Source: a virus
Reading direction: 5' to 3' (one strand)
IMG/VR virus record: IMGVR_UViG_3300031951_000297
Location: 1-46,548 of that record
DNA length: 46,548 nt
Within the stretch, counting starts at the first letter, position 1. Every line of letters begins with the position of its first letter. The notes beneath the pieces are model-generated. The model ran no database searches and was not told the DNA's origin. It saw only the letters and a list, made by a program, of their open reading frames with translations. This document shows positions 41,001 through 46,548 of this stretch, one piece after another. A program made the position numbers and the translations under genes.

Positions 41001-42118
41001 TTAAGGTTAATGAAAATCTTAATGTTTGGGAAATAGATTATTTGTCTATTGCAAATAAAGTTTTCAATGAGGAAACAAAGCACTCTAAAAATAATTTTGA
41101 TTACTTCAAAAGTATTTTAAATGAATACGGTTGGGAATTCAATCCTGAACAGGTAGATCTTTTAAAGATGACCGCAAAAGATAAGAAGGTTATTAAAGAA
41201 GAAAAAGAAAAAAGATCAGCAGAAATGTTGGAATATTCCTTGGATGTGCTTAACTTTGTGTCTCAATCGGATATTGATTCATTGAAGAAAGAAGTAGATA
41301 ATAAAAACACATTTGATAATAAGAAGTATCCTGATATTGAATGGAATATTAGAATTAAGGTTCTTAAATTATCTAAATATATGTCTTTTAATGAATCTTG
41401 TAAGCTGGTTAATATCTTAATTTCTGAATACGATAATTCTGATATTAAGTTTAACAAAGCGATGAGGGAAGTAGCTGTTAAAATAGCTCGAGAAAGTGGA
41501 GTGTTCAATAATAATTTAGATTTTAATACTCCTTTTAGTAAAGCTATATTGAGGGATTATTTTAATATCAAGAAAAAGAATATTGTTCTTTCTAATCAAG
41601 ATGTTATTTCCTTATTCAATAAGCGTAAGAATCTTTTGGATGTGGTGGACGGCGAAATGGATGCCTTCAAAATTCTAAGAAAGTATTTTGAAATCAAATC
41701 TATTCTGCATAAAGGTGAAATAAAATTCAAGCTGGGTGGATTGAATGTTTCAAATGATGTATCTAAATTCACAGCCGAATTTTATGAATGGATTAAAGAA
41801 ATACATTCCGAGCAGAAGATTTTAACTTCAATTGAAATAGCAAATCAAATCAATCTTATTCGATCTAAATTGCCATTTCTTTCTAAGTTTAAATTGTCGA
41901 ACAAGCAAGCATTAGCTCTATTGGAGGATTACGTTACAATTAAAAAGACAACAAAAAAATCCGAAGGTAAAATAGTGACATCGTATAAGGTTATTGATTT
42001 GGAACCAAAGATGACAAAAGGCATTGAGGTTAAAATAAATCAAAAAATTATAATCAATAATTTAAACGAAATTCAAGAAATAGAAGAGTTCACTCAAAAA
42101 ATAACAGCTAATCAATAG
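38015..42118 (+). CDS. Primase-like (BT4734/VirE-N type) and superfamily 2 helicase fusion
   Basis: 1367 residues. Residues near 85-300 match the N-terminal domain found in Bacteroidetes VirE/BT4734-like primase proteins. They include SGYIYMDVDDF with a DxD pair near 196-198, VWDSFGGNGIGFLVKVD, and ITRINVLSYDENIFI. These are archaeo-eukaryotic primase-like signatures. Residues 650-930 are an SF2 helicase core: Walker A DTGMGKTT, the VPTIGAL motif Ia, DEQH Walker B, MTGT motif III, TTSITIEAINIL motif V and VNRMRE motif VI. The long C terminus is not recognised. It probably primes or restarts DNA synthesis. It has its own host-type promoter and is followed 52 bases later by a UvrD-like helicase. 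Domain calls are by eye. Confidence 0.75.
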   Translation: MISFFKKVDRTAIPDNSVNLDDVFNEIKNPEFKKLIELARKSGKSTPTNFNSGTYYLDYDEYHKILKYDYIVKELNDIIDNTLLDVVYYSERLSAQDIKKSLTNLGVKYSDCVKIEDFYSFFEYKNYNVAFICLVWGGFDTIKQEKTGQKGEFKVTIRNMYNFIKSAKTPVVTWNADFDNKRSLKNIKSLSGYIYMDVDDFSVISQAEVRRILTDNALDFVKAVWDSFGGNGIGFLVKVDNLTVDNFKWTWTSVVKKFDGINIKIDKATKDITRINVLSYDENIFIRENCNSILAIEEKPQDQLSIKVSPLTDEFKNDVLEQSVSNLYFDESFFNTYEDRLAYRFYQVLFSKTNHIGITLDETFAFLLKYEKDYPNILNNKKYSRNEIYSIGKNQYDSYADQFGTVTVETNHHLSKDYILVNIYKEYSGDVKLKLHDILEKAILKESNDMQAALVYLILNAKRTGILMKDLSSFIEKKYGYNPENTIKIKKIYTNSKYPFGIVAKLKPTVIQERRQKFIEKAEAENKKVIISESLNFAEQTKIVTELFNKIFGQTRLTDKNIIFLVKTYFKECNSFGISLITAREYLNSNANFHSIERYSNHYGNDIYEMYKVFFGLRIITLVEDKKKINNLSQLKNDQKLSDINLSLDDNTILWADTGMGKTTWACTEVEGKKIILVPTIGALKNIEHKYKAASFYETNKNVSEKDQLIVCTYSSAPTLFKTIKSWKGGLKEYILIVDEQHNFAVSSSKNYRNKELNYVLDNIDSFKKRIFMTGTYFPVEHPSLKEFKIHRVKWEDKKVKNATVVFYENKIKAIESRLVRGKKNIIYLQDKRMDKELGKLITHLKSNNWDKIHLLNSNQKKENHFKDLLTTEYLQEDAEIIITTSITIEAINILNKDVETIHFMTFENPRLMEQMVNRMREKLPSNIFIYKKIKTDKLQIEESFNAIAKQKAIISNAESLLNYLSNPKQKKINSYDEVAAQKLFANQIFENSSIFKVNENLNVWEIDYLSIANKVFNEETKHSKNNFDYFKSILNEYGWEFNPEQVDLLKMTAKDKKVIKEEKEKRSAEMLEYSLDVLNFVSQSDIDSLKKEVDNKNTFDNKKYPDIEWNIRIKVLKLSKYMSFNESCKLVNILISEYDNSDIKFNKAMREVAVKIARESGVFNNNLDFNTPFSKAILRDYFNIKKKNIVLSNQDVISLFNKRKNLLDVVDGEMDAFKILRKYFEIKSILHKGEIKFKLGGLNVSNDVSKFTAEFYEWIKEIHSEQKILTSIEIANQINLIRSKLPFLSKFKLSNKQALALLEDYVTIKKTTKKSEGKIVTSYKVIDLEPKMTKGIEVKINQKIIINNLNEIQEIEEFTQKITANQ
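41645..41654 (+). repeat. Dispersed motif KTGGACGGCG, site 16
   Basis: Sense in the primase-helicase gene; encodes V-D-G-E. Confidence 0.85.
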
Positions 42119-42170
42119 AATTAAAAAGTAATAGTTACAAATAAATTTTAACATTTTTTAAAAAAGTATT

Positions 42171-43649
42171 ATGGATTTCAAACCTAGTATATACCAAGAA
42201 CAAATTTTTGAAACTTGGCAAAACACAGACAAGAATATTTTGGTTGAAGCTGTTGCGGGTAGTGGTAAAACAACTACCATCATTGAATTGATGAAGCGAA
42301 CAGATGCAAGCAAAATTGGAATGTATGTGGCGTTCAACAAACACATTGTTGAGGAAATTAAAGCCAAGAATCCGCCGTCCAACTTCACAATAGGAACCTT
42401 ACATAGCAGAGGTTATCAATCTATTGCAATGAATCATAGAGGTTCATTGAAATTAGATGATTGGAAAACATTCAAATTGCTTAAACCATTAACAGCTAAT
42501 TGGAAGAACGTACCGAAGAAAAAGATTAATGCTAAAATATACAACTTAACAGAGTTCTACAACTATTATAGGTTAACACATCAAAAAGACTTGTCTAATT
42601 TTGATCAGATGATTAAAAAATATGACCTGTCTTTGGATGCAACAGATATTCCTAAAATACAGGAGATGCTTAGTCACATCGACCTGTATAATTCAAGGCA
42701 TAATTTCCATAAAGAATTTATGATTGATTTTGTGGATATGATGTATCTACCAGTTCATTTGAATTTGTTTATCAAAACGGTAGATGTTCTGATGGTAGAT
42801 GAAGCACAGGATCTTTCCGCCGTCCAACACGAATTCATCAATAAAATGATGAAAAAAGACAGTAGAATAATCGTTGTAGGTGATCCACATCAGGCTATAT
42901 ATGGTTTTTCTGGTAGCGATGTAGATAGCTGGGATAAATTTAAAAGCTTGGAAAATAGCGTCCAATTACCTCTATCTTATTGTTACAGGTGCGGCAAGAA
43001 AATCGTGGAACTATCTAATAAAATATACGACATCATGGAATCCCCAGATTGGATGCACGATGGAGAAGTAGTTGAAGAAGGTAATTTGTTGTATGTTAAA
43101 ACAGGTGATTTCATCCTGTGTAGAAATACTAAACCCCTAGTAGAATTATATTTCAATTTGTTAACCTTAGAAAAACCTTGTTACATTAAAGGGAGTGATA
43201 TAGGTAAGGGATTAGTTAAAGTGCTGGATGAATATAAGAATCTTTCAAGTAAAGATACTGTAACAGCAATGCACAAAGAACTAAATTCAATCTATAAATT
43301 GCTAATATCTAATGGCATACAACAACCACAAAAACATCAAAAGTATCTCAACTACGCTGAAAAGATTGAAATTATAACATTGTTTTCAGAGAAGTATGAA
43401 AAAACTATTGAAGTGATTAAAGCCATTGAAAATATCTTTAAAGAAGATGGTGAAGGTATTATTCTATCGACTATACATAAAGCAAAAGGATTAGAAAGCG
43501 ATATTGTATATCTTTACTTACCTCACCTGCTTCCTTCTAAATATGCCAAGATGCCTTGGGAATTGCAACAAGAAGATAACCTTTATTATGTAGCAGTGAC
43601 CAGAGCAAAAAAGAAGCTGATAATAGTTAAAGAAGTATTTACATTATAA
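42171..43649 (+). CDS. Superfamily 1 DNA helicase, UvrD/Dda-like
   Basis: 492 residues. Motifs in order: Q-motif-like YQEQIF near 8, Walker A AVAGSGKTT (27-35), GTLHSRGYQ (Ia, near 75), DVLMVDEAQDLS (II, near 206), VVGDPHQAIYGFSGSD (III, near 235), LSYCYR (IV, near 265), STIHKAKGLE (V, near 432) and YYVAVTRAK (VI, near 475). The compact size fits Dda-type or short UvrD-type helicases that load on ssDNA, displace proteins and help start replication or recombination. It is read from the same direction as the primase-helicase gene and ends at a bidirectional terminator. Two KTGGACGGCG copies occur in it. Confidence 0.92.
   Translation: MDFKPSIYQEQIFETWQNTDKNILVEAVAGSGKTTTIIELMKRTDASKIGMYVAFNKHIVEEIKAKNPPSNFTIGTLHSRGYQSIAMNHRGSLKLDDWKTFKLLKPLTANWKNVPKKKINAKIYNLTEFYNYYRLTHQKDLSNFDQMIKKYDLSLDATDIPKIQEMLSHIDLYNSRHNFHKEFMIDFVDMMYLPVHLNLFIKTVDVLMVDEAQDLSAVQHEFINKMMKKDSRIIVVGDPHQAIYGFSGSDVDSWDKFKSLENSVQLPLSYCYRCGKKIVELSNKIYDIMESPDWMHDGEVVEEGNLLYVKTGDFILCRNTKPLVELYFNLLTLEKPCYIKGSDIGKGLVKVLDEYKNLSSKDTVTAMHKELNSIYKLLISNGIQQPQKHQKYLNYAEKIEIITLFSEKYEKTIEVIKAIENIFKEDGEGIILSTIHKAKGLESDIVYLYLPHLLPSKYAKMPWELQQEDNLYYVAVTRAKKKLIIVKEVFTL
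42373..42382 (-). repeat. Dispersed motif KTGGACGGCG, site 17
   Basis: Antisense in the UvrD-like gene; encodes P-P-S-N. Confidence 0.85.
42828..42837 (-). repeat. Dispersed motif KTGGACGGCG, site 18
   Basis: Antisense in the UvrD-like gene directly after DEAQD; encodes S-A-V-Q. Confidence 0.85.
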
Positions 43650-43650
43650 C

Positions 43651-43687
43651 AAAAAAACGCAAGCAAAATCTGCTTGCGTTTTTTTTA
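43651..43687. terminator. Bidirectional rho-independent terminator
   Basis: Stem ACGCAAGCA (43657-43665) pairs with TGCTTGCGT (43671-43679) around a 5-nt loop. A-run before and T-run after. It lies between the convergent UvrD-like and leucine-rich repeat genes. Confidence 0.9.
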
Positions 43688-43692
43688 TGATT

Positions 43693-45081
43693 TTATTTAG
43701 TTATTATAAAACCACTAACATCACATACAGTTTTAACATCTTCTTCTGTAAATTCATGTTTGTTAATCTGATTTGAACAATAAAAAGAATTAGCAGATTT
43801 CGGAGCACCTTCAAGAGAAGTTAAATTACAACCACTGCAATCTATAATTCCAACTTTTTCAGGTGATTTTTTTAAAGAGGTTATGTTCGAGTTATTTTTT
43901 AAAATAAATAATCTAACATATTCAGTTGGAGCTCCATCAAGTGAGTTTAAATCACAACGATTACAAAAATAATCTTTAGCTCTCTTTGGCCCCCATTTTA
44001 GAGAAGATAATTGCCGATTATATGAACATTTAAACTCACCGCCCACTTCACTTGGGCAATTTTTTAATGAAAGTAATTTATTGTGACTGACATCAAAATT
44101 ACCTTTAACCTCACCAAATTTTATTGGTATTTCTATTAATCCTTTGTCAGATAAATCAACGTCGCCATTAACATCCACAGTACCATCTTCATTAATAGTA
44201 TAATTTTTAATTTTAAAATATTCTAATATTCTTTCAGGTGGCACGTCTTTCGAATTAGAAGACTTAAATTGCTTGCCAGCATCAGCATATAATTTTTCAT
44301 CTAATCTAAATACCCCTGTTTTTTCTTCTTGGGCTTTGTCAAGGACATTAACTAATGTTTTAACATATTCGGGATTATCTTTACCGTATTTAACCTTATT
44401 GTGTTCGATACCATACAATACTTCATCCTTATTATCTAGTTCCAAGTAAGGCTTAATTAAAATCCTTCCTATGGGATTTTTAATATTCTTATCTGTTGGA
44501 TTGACAAGAAATGAAACCAATGTCCCTAATTTAATATCAATAGGTACAAAATGTTTATTAACTCCACCTCTTAAGTTCATACAAGAAAAATCCCATTTTC
44601 TATCAGTTGTCATCCCACCCAAATCATAAGGGGACTTGCTAATAACCATGATGTAATCTTCAGCGACGGCGCTTTCAGATTTTGCACTGTCATAATCATT
44701 CAGCTTATCAACAGATTTCAAAAGCTCGTAGTTTCTCTGGAGCTTTGAAGCCGTTGGATCATTCTTTCCCAATATACTTAACACCTTTACAATCTTAACA
44801 TTGTTTTTATCCCCCATCTTTCTTACCAAGCCACCCTTATAATCCACAATCTCATAGTTATTTGCTTTAAGATACCTGTGGAGTTTATCCTCCAATGGAG
44901 ATGCGGATATTTCAAAGAACAATCTGTCACCATTTCTATTGGTGCTATCCGCTTGGGATTTTAGTTTATCCCAGATGCCCCCAATACGCTTCATTGCTAA
45001 ATCTCGACCTACTTGCATAAGCTCTCTAAACTCCGATGGTTTAAGTGCCTCGAAAAGATAATTATCAACGATTATTTTCAT
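43693..45081 (-). CDS. Unknown protein with C-terminal leucine-rich repeats
   Basis: 462 residues. The N-terminal 300 residues form an unrecognised domain (RDLAMKRIGGIWDKL, MNLRGGVNKHFVPIDIKLGT). Residues near 305-450 carry about six short leucine-rich repeats of roughly 20-22 residues, with the type N-x-L-x-S-L-x-x-x-P and interspersed Cys (CNRCDLNSLDGAP, CSGCNLTSLEGAP). This P-type repeat is seen in phage and Bacteroidetes surface proteins and usually binds proteins. No signal peptide is visible. Candidate roles include host-factor binding or an accessory virion protein; I cannot choose. The gene converges on the UvrD-like gene. Its 5' end is 10 bases from the neck protein gene. Confidence 0.75.
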   Translation of the reverse strand: MKIIVDNYLFEALKPSEFRELMQVGRDLAMKRIGGIWDKLKSQADSTNRNGDRLFFEISASPLEDKLHRYLKANNYEIVDYKGGLVRKMGDKNNVKIVKVLSILGKNDPTASKLQRNYELLKSVDKLNDYDSAKSESAVAEDYIMVISKSPYDLGGMTTDRKWDFSCMNLRGGVNKHFVPIDIKLGTLVSFLVNPTDKNIKNPIGRILIKPYLELDNKDEVLYGIEHNKVKYGKDNPEYVKTLVNVLDKAQEEKTGVFRLDEKLYADAGKQFKSSNSKDVPPERILEYFKIKNYTINEDGTVDVNGDVDLSDKGLIEIPIKFGEVKGNFDVSHNKLLSLKNCPSEVGGEFKCSYNRQLSSLKWGPKRAKDYFCNRCDLNSLDGAPTEYVRLFILKNNSNITSLKKSPEKVGIIDCSGCNLTSLEGAPKSANSFYCSNQINKHEFTEEDVKTVCDVSGFIITK

Positions 45082-45091
45082 ATATTAAATT

Positions 45092-46231
45092 TTAAATCGC
45101 CCAAATACCATTTGGAACGAATTTTAGTGTTGTATTAAGATTTGTTGCTTCATTTGCTCTTCTTTCAAGCATTTTATCTGAACGTAATTCCAATAACCAC
45201 TCTTGTAGTTCTAAAATTAACGCGCCTTTTTCTTCCTTGGCTTCTGCTAATAAGGTTTCATTATCCATGCTCACCTCTGCATTTGGAACCTTCAATGCGC
45301 CGCTGAATTTACCTCTTACTCTACCTAATGTTTCCTTCGATAAAGCTGTTAGGTATTTTCTCACCCATATTTTAGACATGTCGTTTAAATCACAGAAATC
45401 CAGTTTATTTAAAGGGACTTCGCTTGGGTATTTTATTATGTCATCACATTCTTGAATACATTTGTTTTTAGCTTCAGCGTCCATATCTGTTGTATCGTAA
45501 TAAAAATACCAAACCTTACATTTATAATTCTGTCTTCTAGCTCCGATTGTATTACCATTATTAGGTATTGAATATAAATGTAATAATTTGGTACCGTTTG
45601 GACCTGCTGTGATTGAATATGTCAAATCTGATTGTCTAAGCCTATTTTTTAACCCAGTATCCATAGCTCTTAACATAACATCAAAAGCAGGTGCAATGTA
45701 ATAAGCGCTATTAAAAAATGCGCCATTACCCCATCCAGTGTAATAAAAGCTGTCACCAAAGCCACCAATAGCTCCGAATGAGTTTTGATATGCTAATGAT
45801 TGTGCCAAGGCTTGATCTATATCTGATGGTGTTTCCCACAAAACTCTATTAACTAATCTACCTGCTGGTATTTCGTAAGTTTGGATACCTTCGATAACAT
45901 CAATGTAATCTTTCTTCAATTCGTAATTGCCTCTACTTTGTAAACCAACTTGTTTGGAATATGCTATACTGAAGTCATATTCATAGTCTAGGCTTCTTGT
46001 AGTTAGCCCTAAACAGATGTCTGTTAAATTAGCAGGCTTACCTACTAGATTAGACCAACGTTCGCTTATGAGGTGTTTTTGAAGGTGTAGGACCAATTCT
46101 TCAACAGATAATTTAAGAAGAGTGCAAAATGCTTCTTCTGTTATCTCTATTTTTCTTATCCCACCTCCTAATAAATGTTTAACATCTTCTATCAAACAAA
46201 GTTTTTCGGTATTTTCTATGCAATCTGCCAT
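45092..46231 (-). CDS. Neck/head-completion-like virion protein
   Basis: 379 residues. The C-terminal third (IWVRKYLTALSKETLGRVRG, KFSGAL, NAEVSMDNETLLAEAKEEKG) matches a conserved pattern of neck or head-to-tail connector proteins in T4-like marine and Bacteroidetes phages. The N-terminal part contains a helical start (ITEEAFCTLLKLSVEELVLH) and a central beta region with an aromatic and Gly-rich loop (GFGDSFYYTGWGNGAFFNSA). It probably sits at the head-tail junction. A late-promoter-like element precedes it. The exact neck position (gp13 or gp14 equivalent) is not resolved. Confidence 0.65.
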   Translation of the reverse strand: MADCIENTEKLCLIEDVKHLLGGGIRKIEITEEAFCTLLKLSVEELVLHLQKHLISERWSNLVGKPANLTDICLGLTTRSLDYEYDFSIAYSKQVGLQSRGNYELKKDYIDVIEGIQTYEIPAGRLVNRVLWETPSDIDQALAQSLAYQNSFGAIGGFGDSFYYTGWGNGAFFNSAYYIAPAFDVMLRAMDTGLKNRLRQSDLTYSITAGPNGTKLLHLYSIPNNGNTIGARRQNYKCKVWYFYYDTTDMDAEAKNKCIQECDDIIKYPSEVPLNKLDFCDLNDMSKIWVRKYLTALSKETLGRVRGKFSGALKVPNAEVSMDNETLLAEAKEEKGALILELQEWLLELRSDKMLERRANEATNLNTTLKFVPNGIWAI

Positions 46232-46240
46232 TTTTTTATC

Positions 46241-46260
46241 TATTTATATAAAGATAAATA
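46241..46260. promoter_or_regulatory. Divergent late-promoter-like elements
   Basis: Plus strand TATTTATA (46241-46248) ends 21 nt before the ATG at 46270; minus strand TATTTATC (46253-46260) ends 21 nt before the ATG at 46231. The spacing is symmetrical. Confidence 0.5.
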
Positions 46261-46269
46261 TAACTTAAT

Positions 46270-46548
46270 ATGCAAACATACTATAAATTAAATGATTTTT
46301 TAGAAGGGATGCGGAAGGATGTGGACGGCGAATTCTATTATGAAATAAAAAACGACGGAATTTATAAAATTGAATTCTCCCATGCAGGTAAAAAAGGAGG
46401 TAGCGTCTTTGAATATAAATTCTATCCAGAATTAAATAACAAATTTAAAGAAGTAGAAGCCTTAGAAATTTACGATATTGATAAAGGGACAGAATTATTT
46501 ATGGATTGGTTTTCAGAAAATAACCAAAATATAGAAATTATGACCAAA
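46270..46548 (+). CDS. Unknown protein, 3' end outside window
   Basis: The frame opens at ATG 46270 and runs to the window edge without a stop; 93 residues are visible. It starts MQTYYKLNDFLEGMRKDVDG, is mixed alpha/beta and acidic, and is not recognised. A TATTTATA element precedes it with the standard spacing, which supports the start. It contains one exact KTGGACGGCG copy reading V-D-G-E. It is divergent from the neck protein gene. Confidence 0.75.
   Translation, partial: MQTYYKLNDFLEGMRKDVDGEFYYEIKNDGIYKIEFSHAGKKGGSVFEYKFYPELNNKFKEVEALEIYDIDKGTELFMDWFSENNQNIEIMTK
46321..46330 (+). repeat. Dispersed motif KTGGACGGCG, site 19
   Basis: Sense in the partial gene at the right edge; encodes V-D-G-E. 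Confidence 0.85.

Noticed and set aside
44663-44671. Further partial copies of the dispersed motif (for example at 10454, 28012, 30054, 44663)
   Set aside because: Two or more mismatches; not counted because weak matches occur by chance more often.
1-46548. The VDGE/LDGE-coding repeats as a conserved protein motif
   Set aside because: The same DNA word is also present antisense and in other frames (AVQ, SPS, GRR), so a shared peptide does not explain it.
1-46548. tRNA genes
   Set aside because: No cloverleaf with T-loop GTTCRANNC and acceptor pairing was seen; by-eye search is weak, so a covariance scan would settle it.
1-46548. Shine-Dalgarno sites
   Set aside because: Upstream regions are A/T-rich and lack consistent GGAGG-like strings, as expected for a Bacteroidota phage, so no ribosome binding sites are listed.

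Overview
The window is a segment of a T4-like contractile-tailed phage (myovirus) genome that most likely infects a member of the Bacteroidota, for example a flavobacterium. The phage assignment rests on a family B DNA polymerase, gp41-like helicase, UvsX-like recombinase, RNase H-like flap nuclease, class I ribonucleotide reductase, tail sheath, tail tube, gp25-like and gp53-like baseplate proteins, and a tape measure protein. The host assignment rests on a very AT-rich sequence (about one third G+C by eye), no visible Shine-Dalgarno sequences, and a Bacteroidetes-type promoter (TTTG, 20 nt, TATCTTTG) before the single-strand binding protein gene. Terminase, portal and major capsid genes are not in the window.

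Layout. 1-3.9 kb: DNA polymerase (+, cut by the left edge), ending at a bidirectional terminator. 3.9-7.6 kb: small accessory genes on both strands (metalloprotease, phosphatase with a TTG start, M15 peptidase, gp25-like wedge, Nudix hydrolase, unknowns). 7.7-17.3 kb (-): replication and nucleotide genes in the order ssb, uvsX, flap nuclease, unknown, helicase, nrdB, nrdA. The nrdA gene is broken in two by a split intein with a GIY-YIG endonuclease gene between the halves. 17.4-37.9 kb (-): tail genes, namely a coiled-coil protein, baseplate hub with a C-terminal peptidase-like domain, gp53-like LysM protein, OmpA-domain baseplate protein, tape measure, frameshifted tail chaperone, tube, unknown, sheath, a connector-like protein and a DNRLRE-like protein. 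38.0-43.6 kb (+): a primase-like/SF2 helicase fusion and a UvrD-like helicase. 43.7-46.2 kb (-): a leucine-rich repeat protein and a neck-type protein. 46.27 kb (+): an unknown gene cut by the right edge.

Regulation visible in the sequence. ssb and the primase-helicase gene share an extended promoter (AAATACC-N-TA-NN-TTTGCA). Many structural genes carry a TATTTAT(A/T) element, usually 15-21 nt before the start codon, resembling a T4-type late promoter. ssb and the tail tube gene each end at their own hairpin terminator.

The most unusual signals are as follows. (1) A dispersed 10-mer, KTGGACGGCG, occurs 19 times exactly, always inside genes, on both strands and in different reading frames, so the constraint appears to act on DNA. 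(2) The nrdA gene is fractured by an atypically split intein with a homing endonuclease gene inserted. (3) A likely programmed -1 frameshift at a T9 run lies just upstream of the tape measure gene. (4) Two perfect 67-bp hairpin-bearing repeats lie in the only gene-free gap longer than 300 bases.
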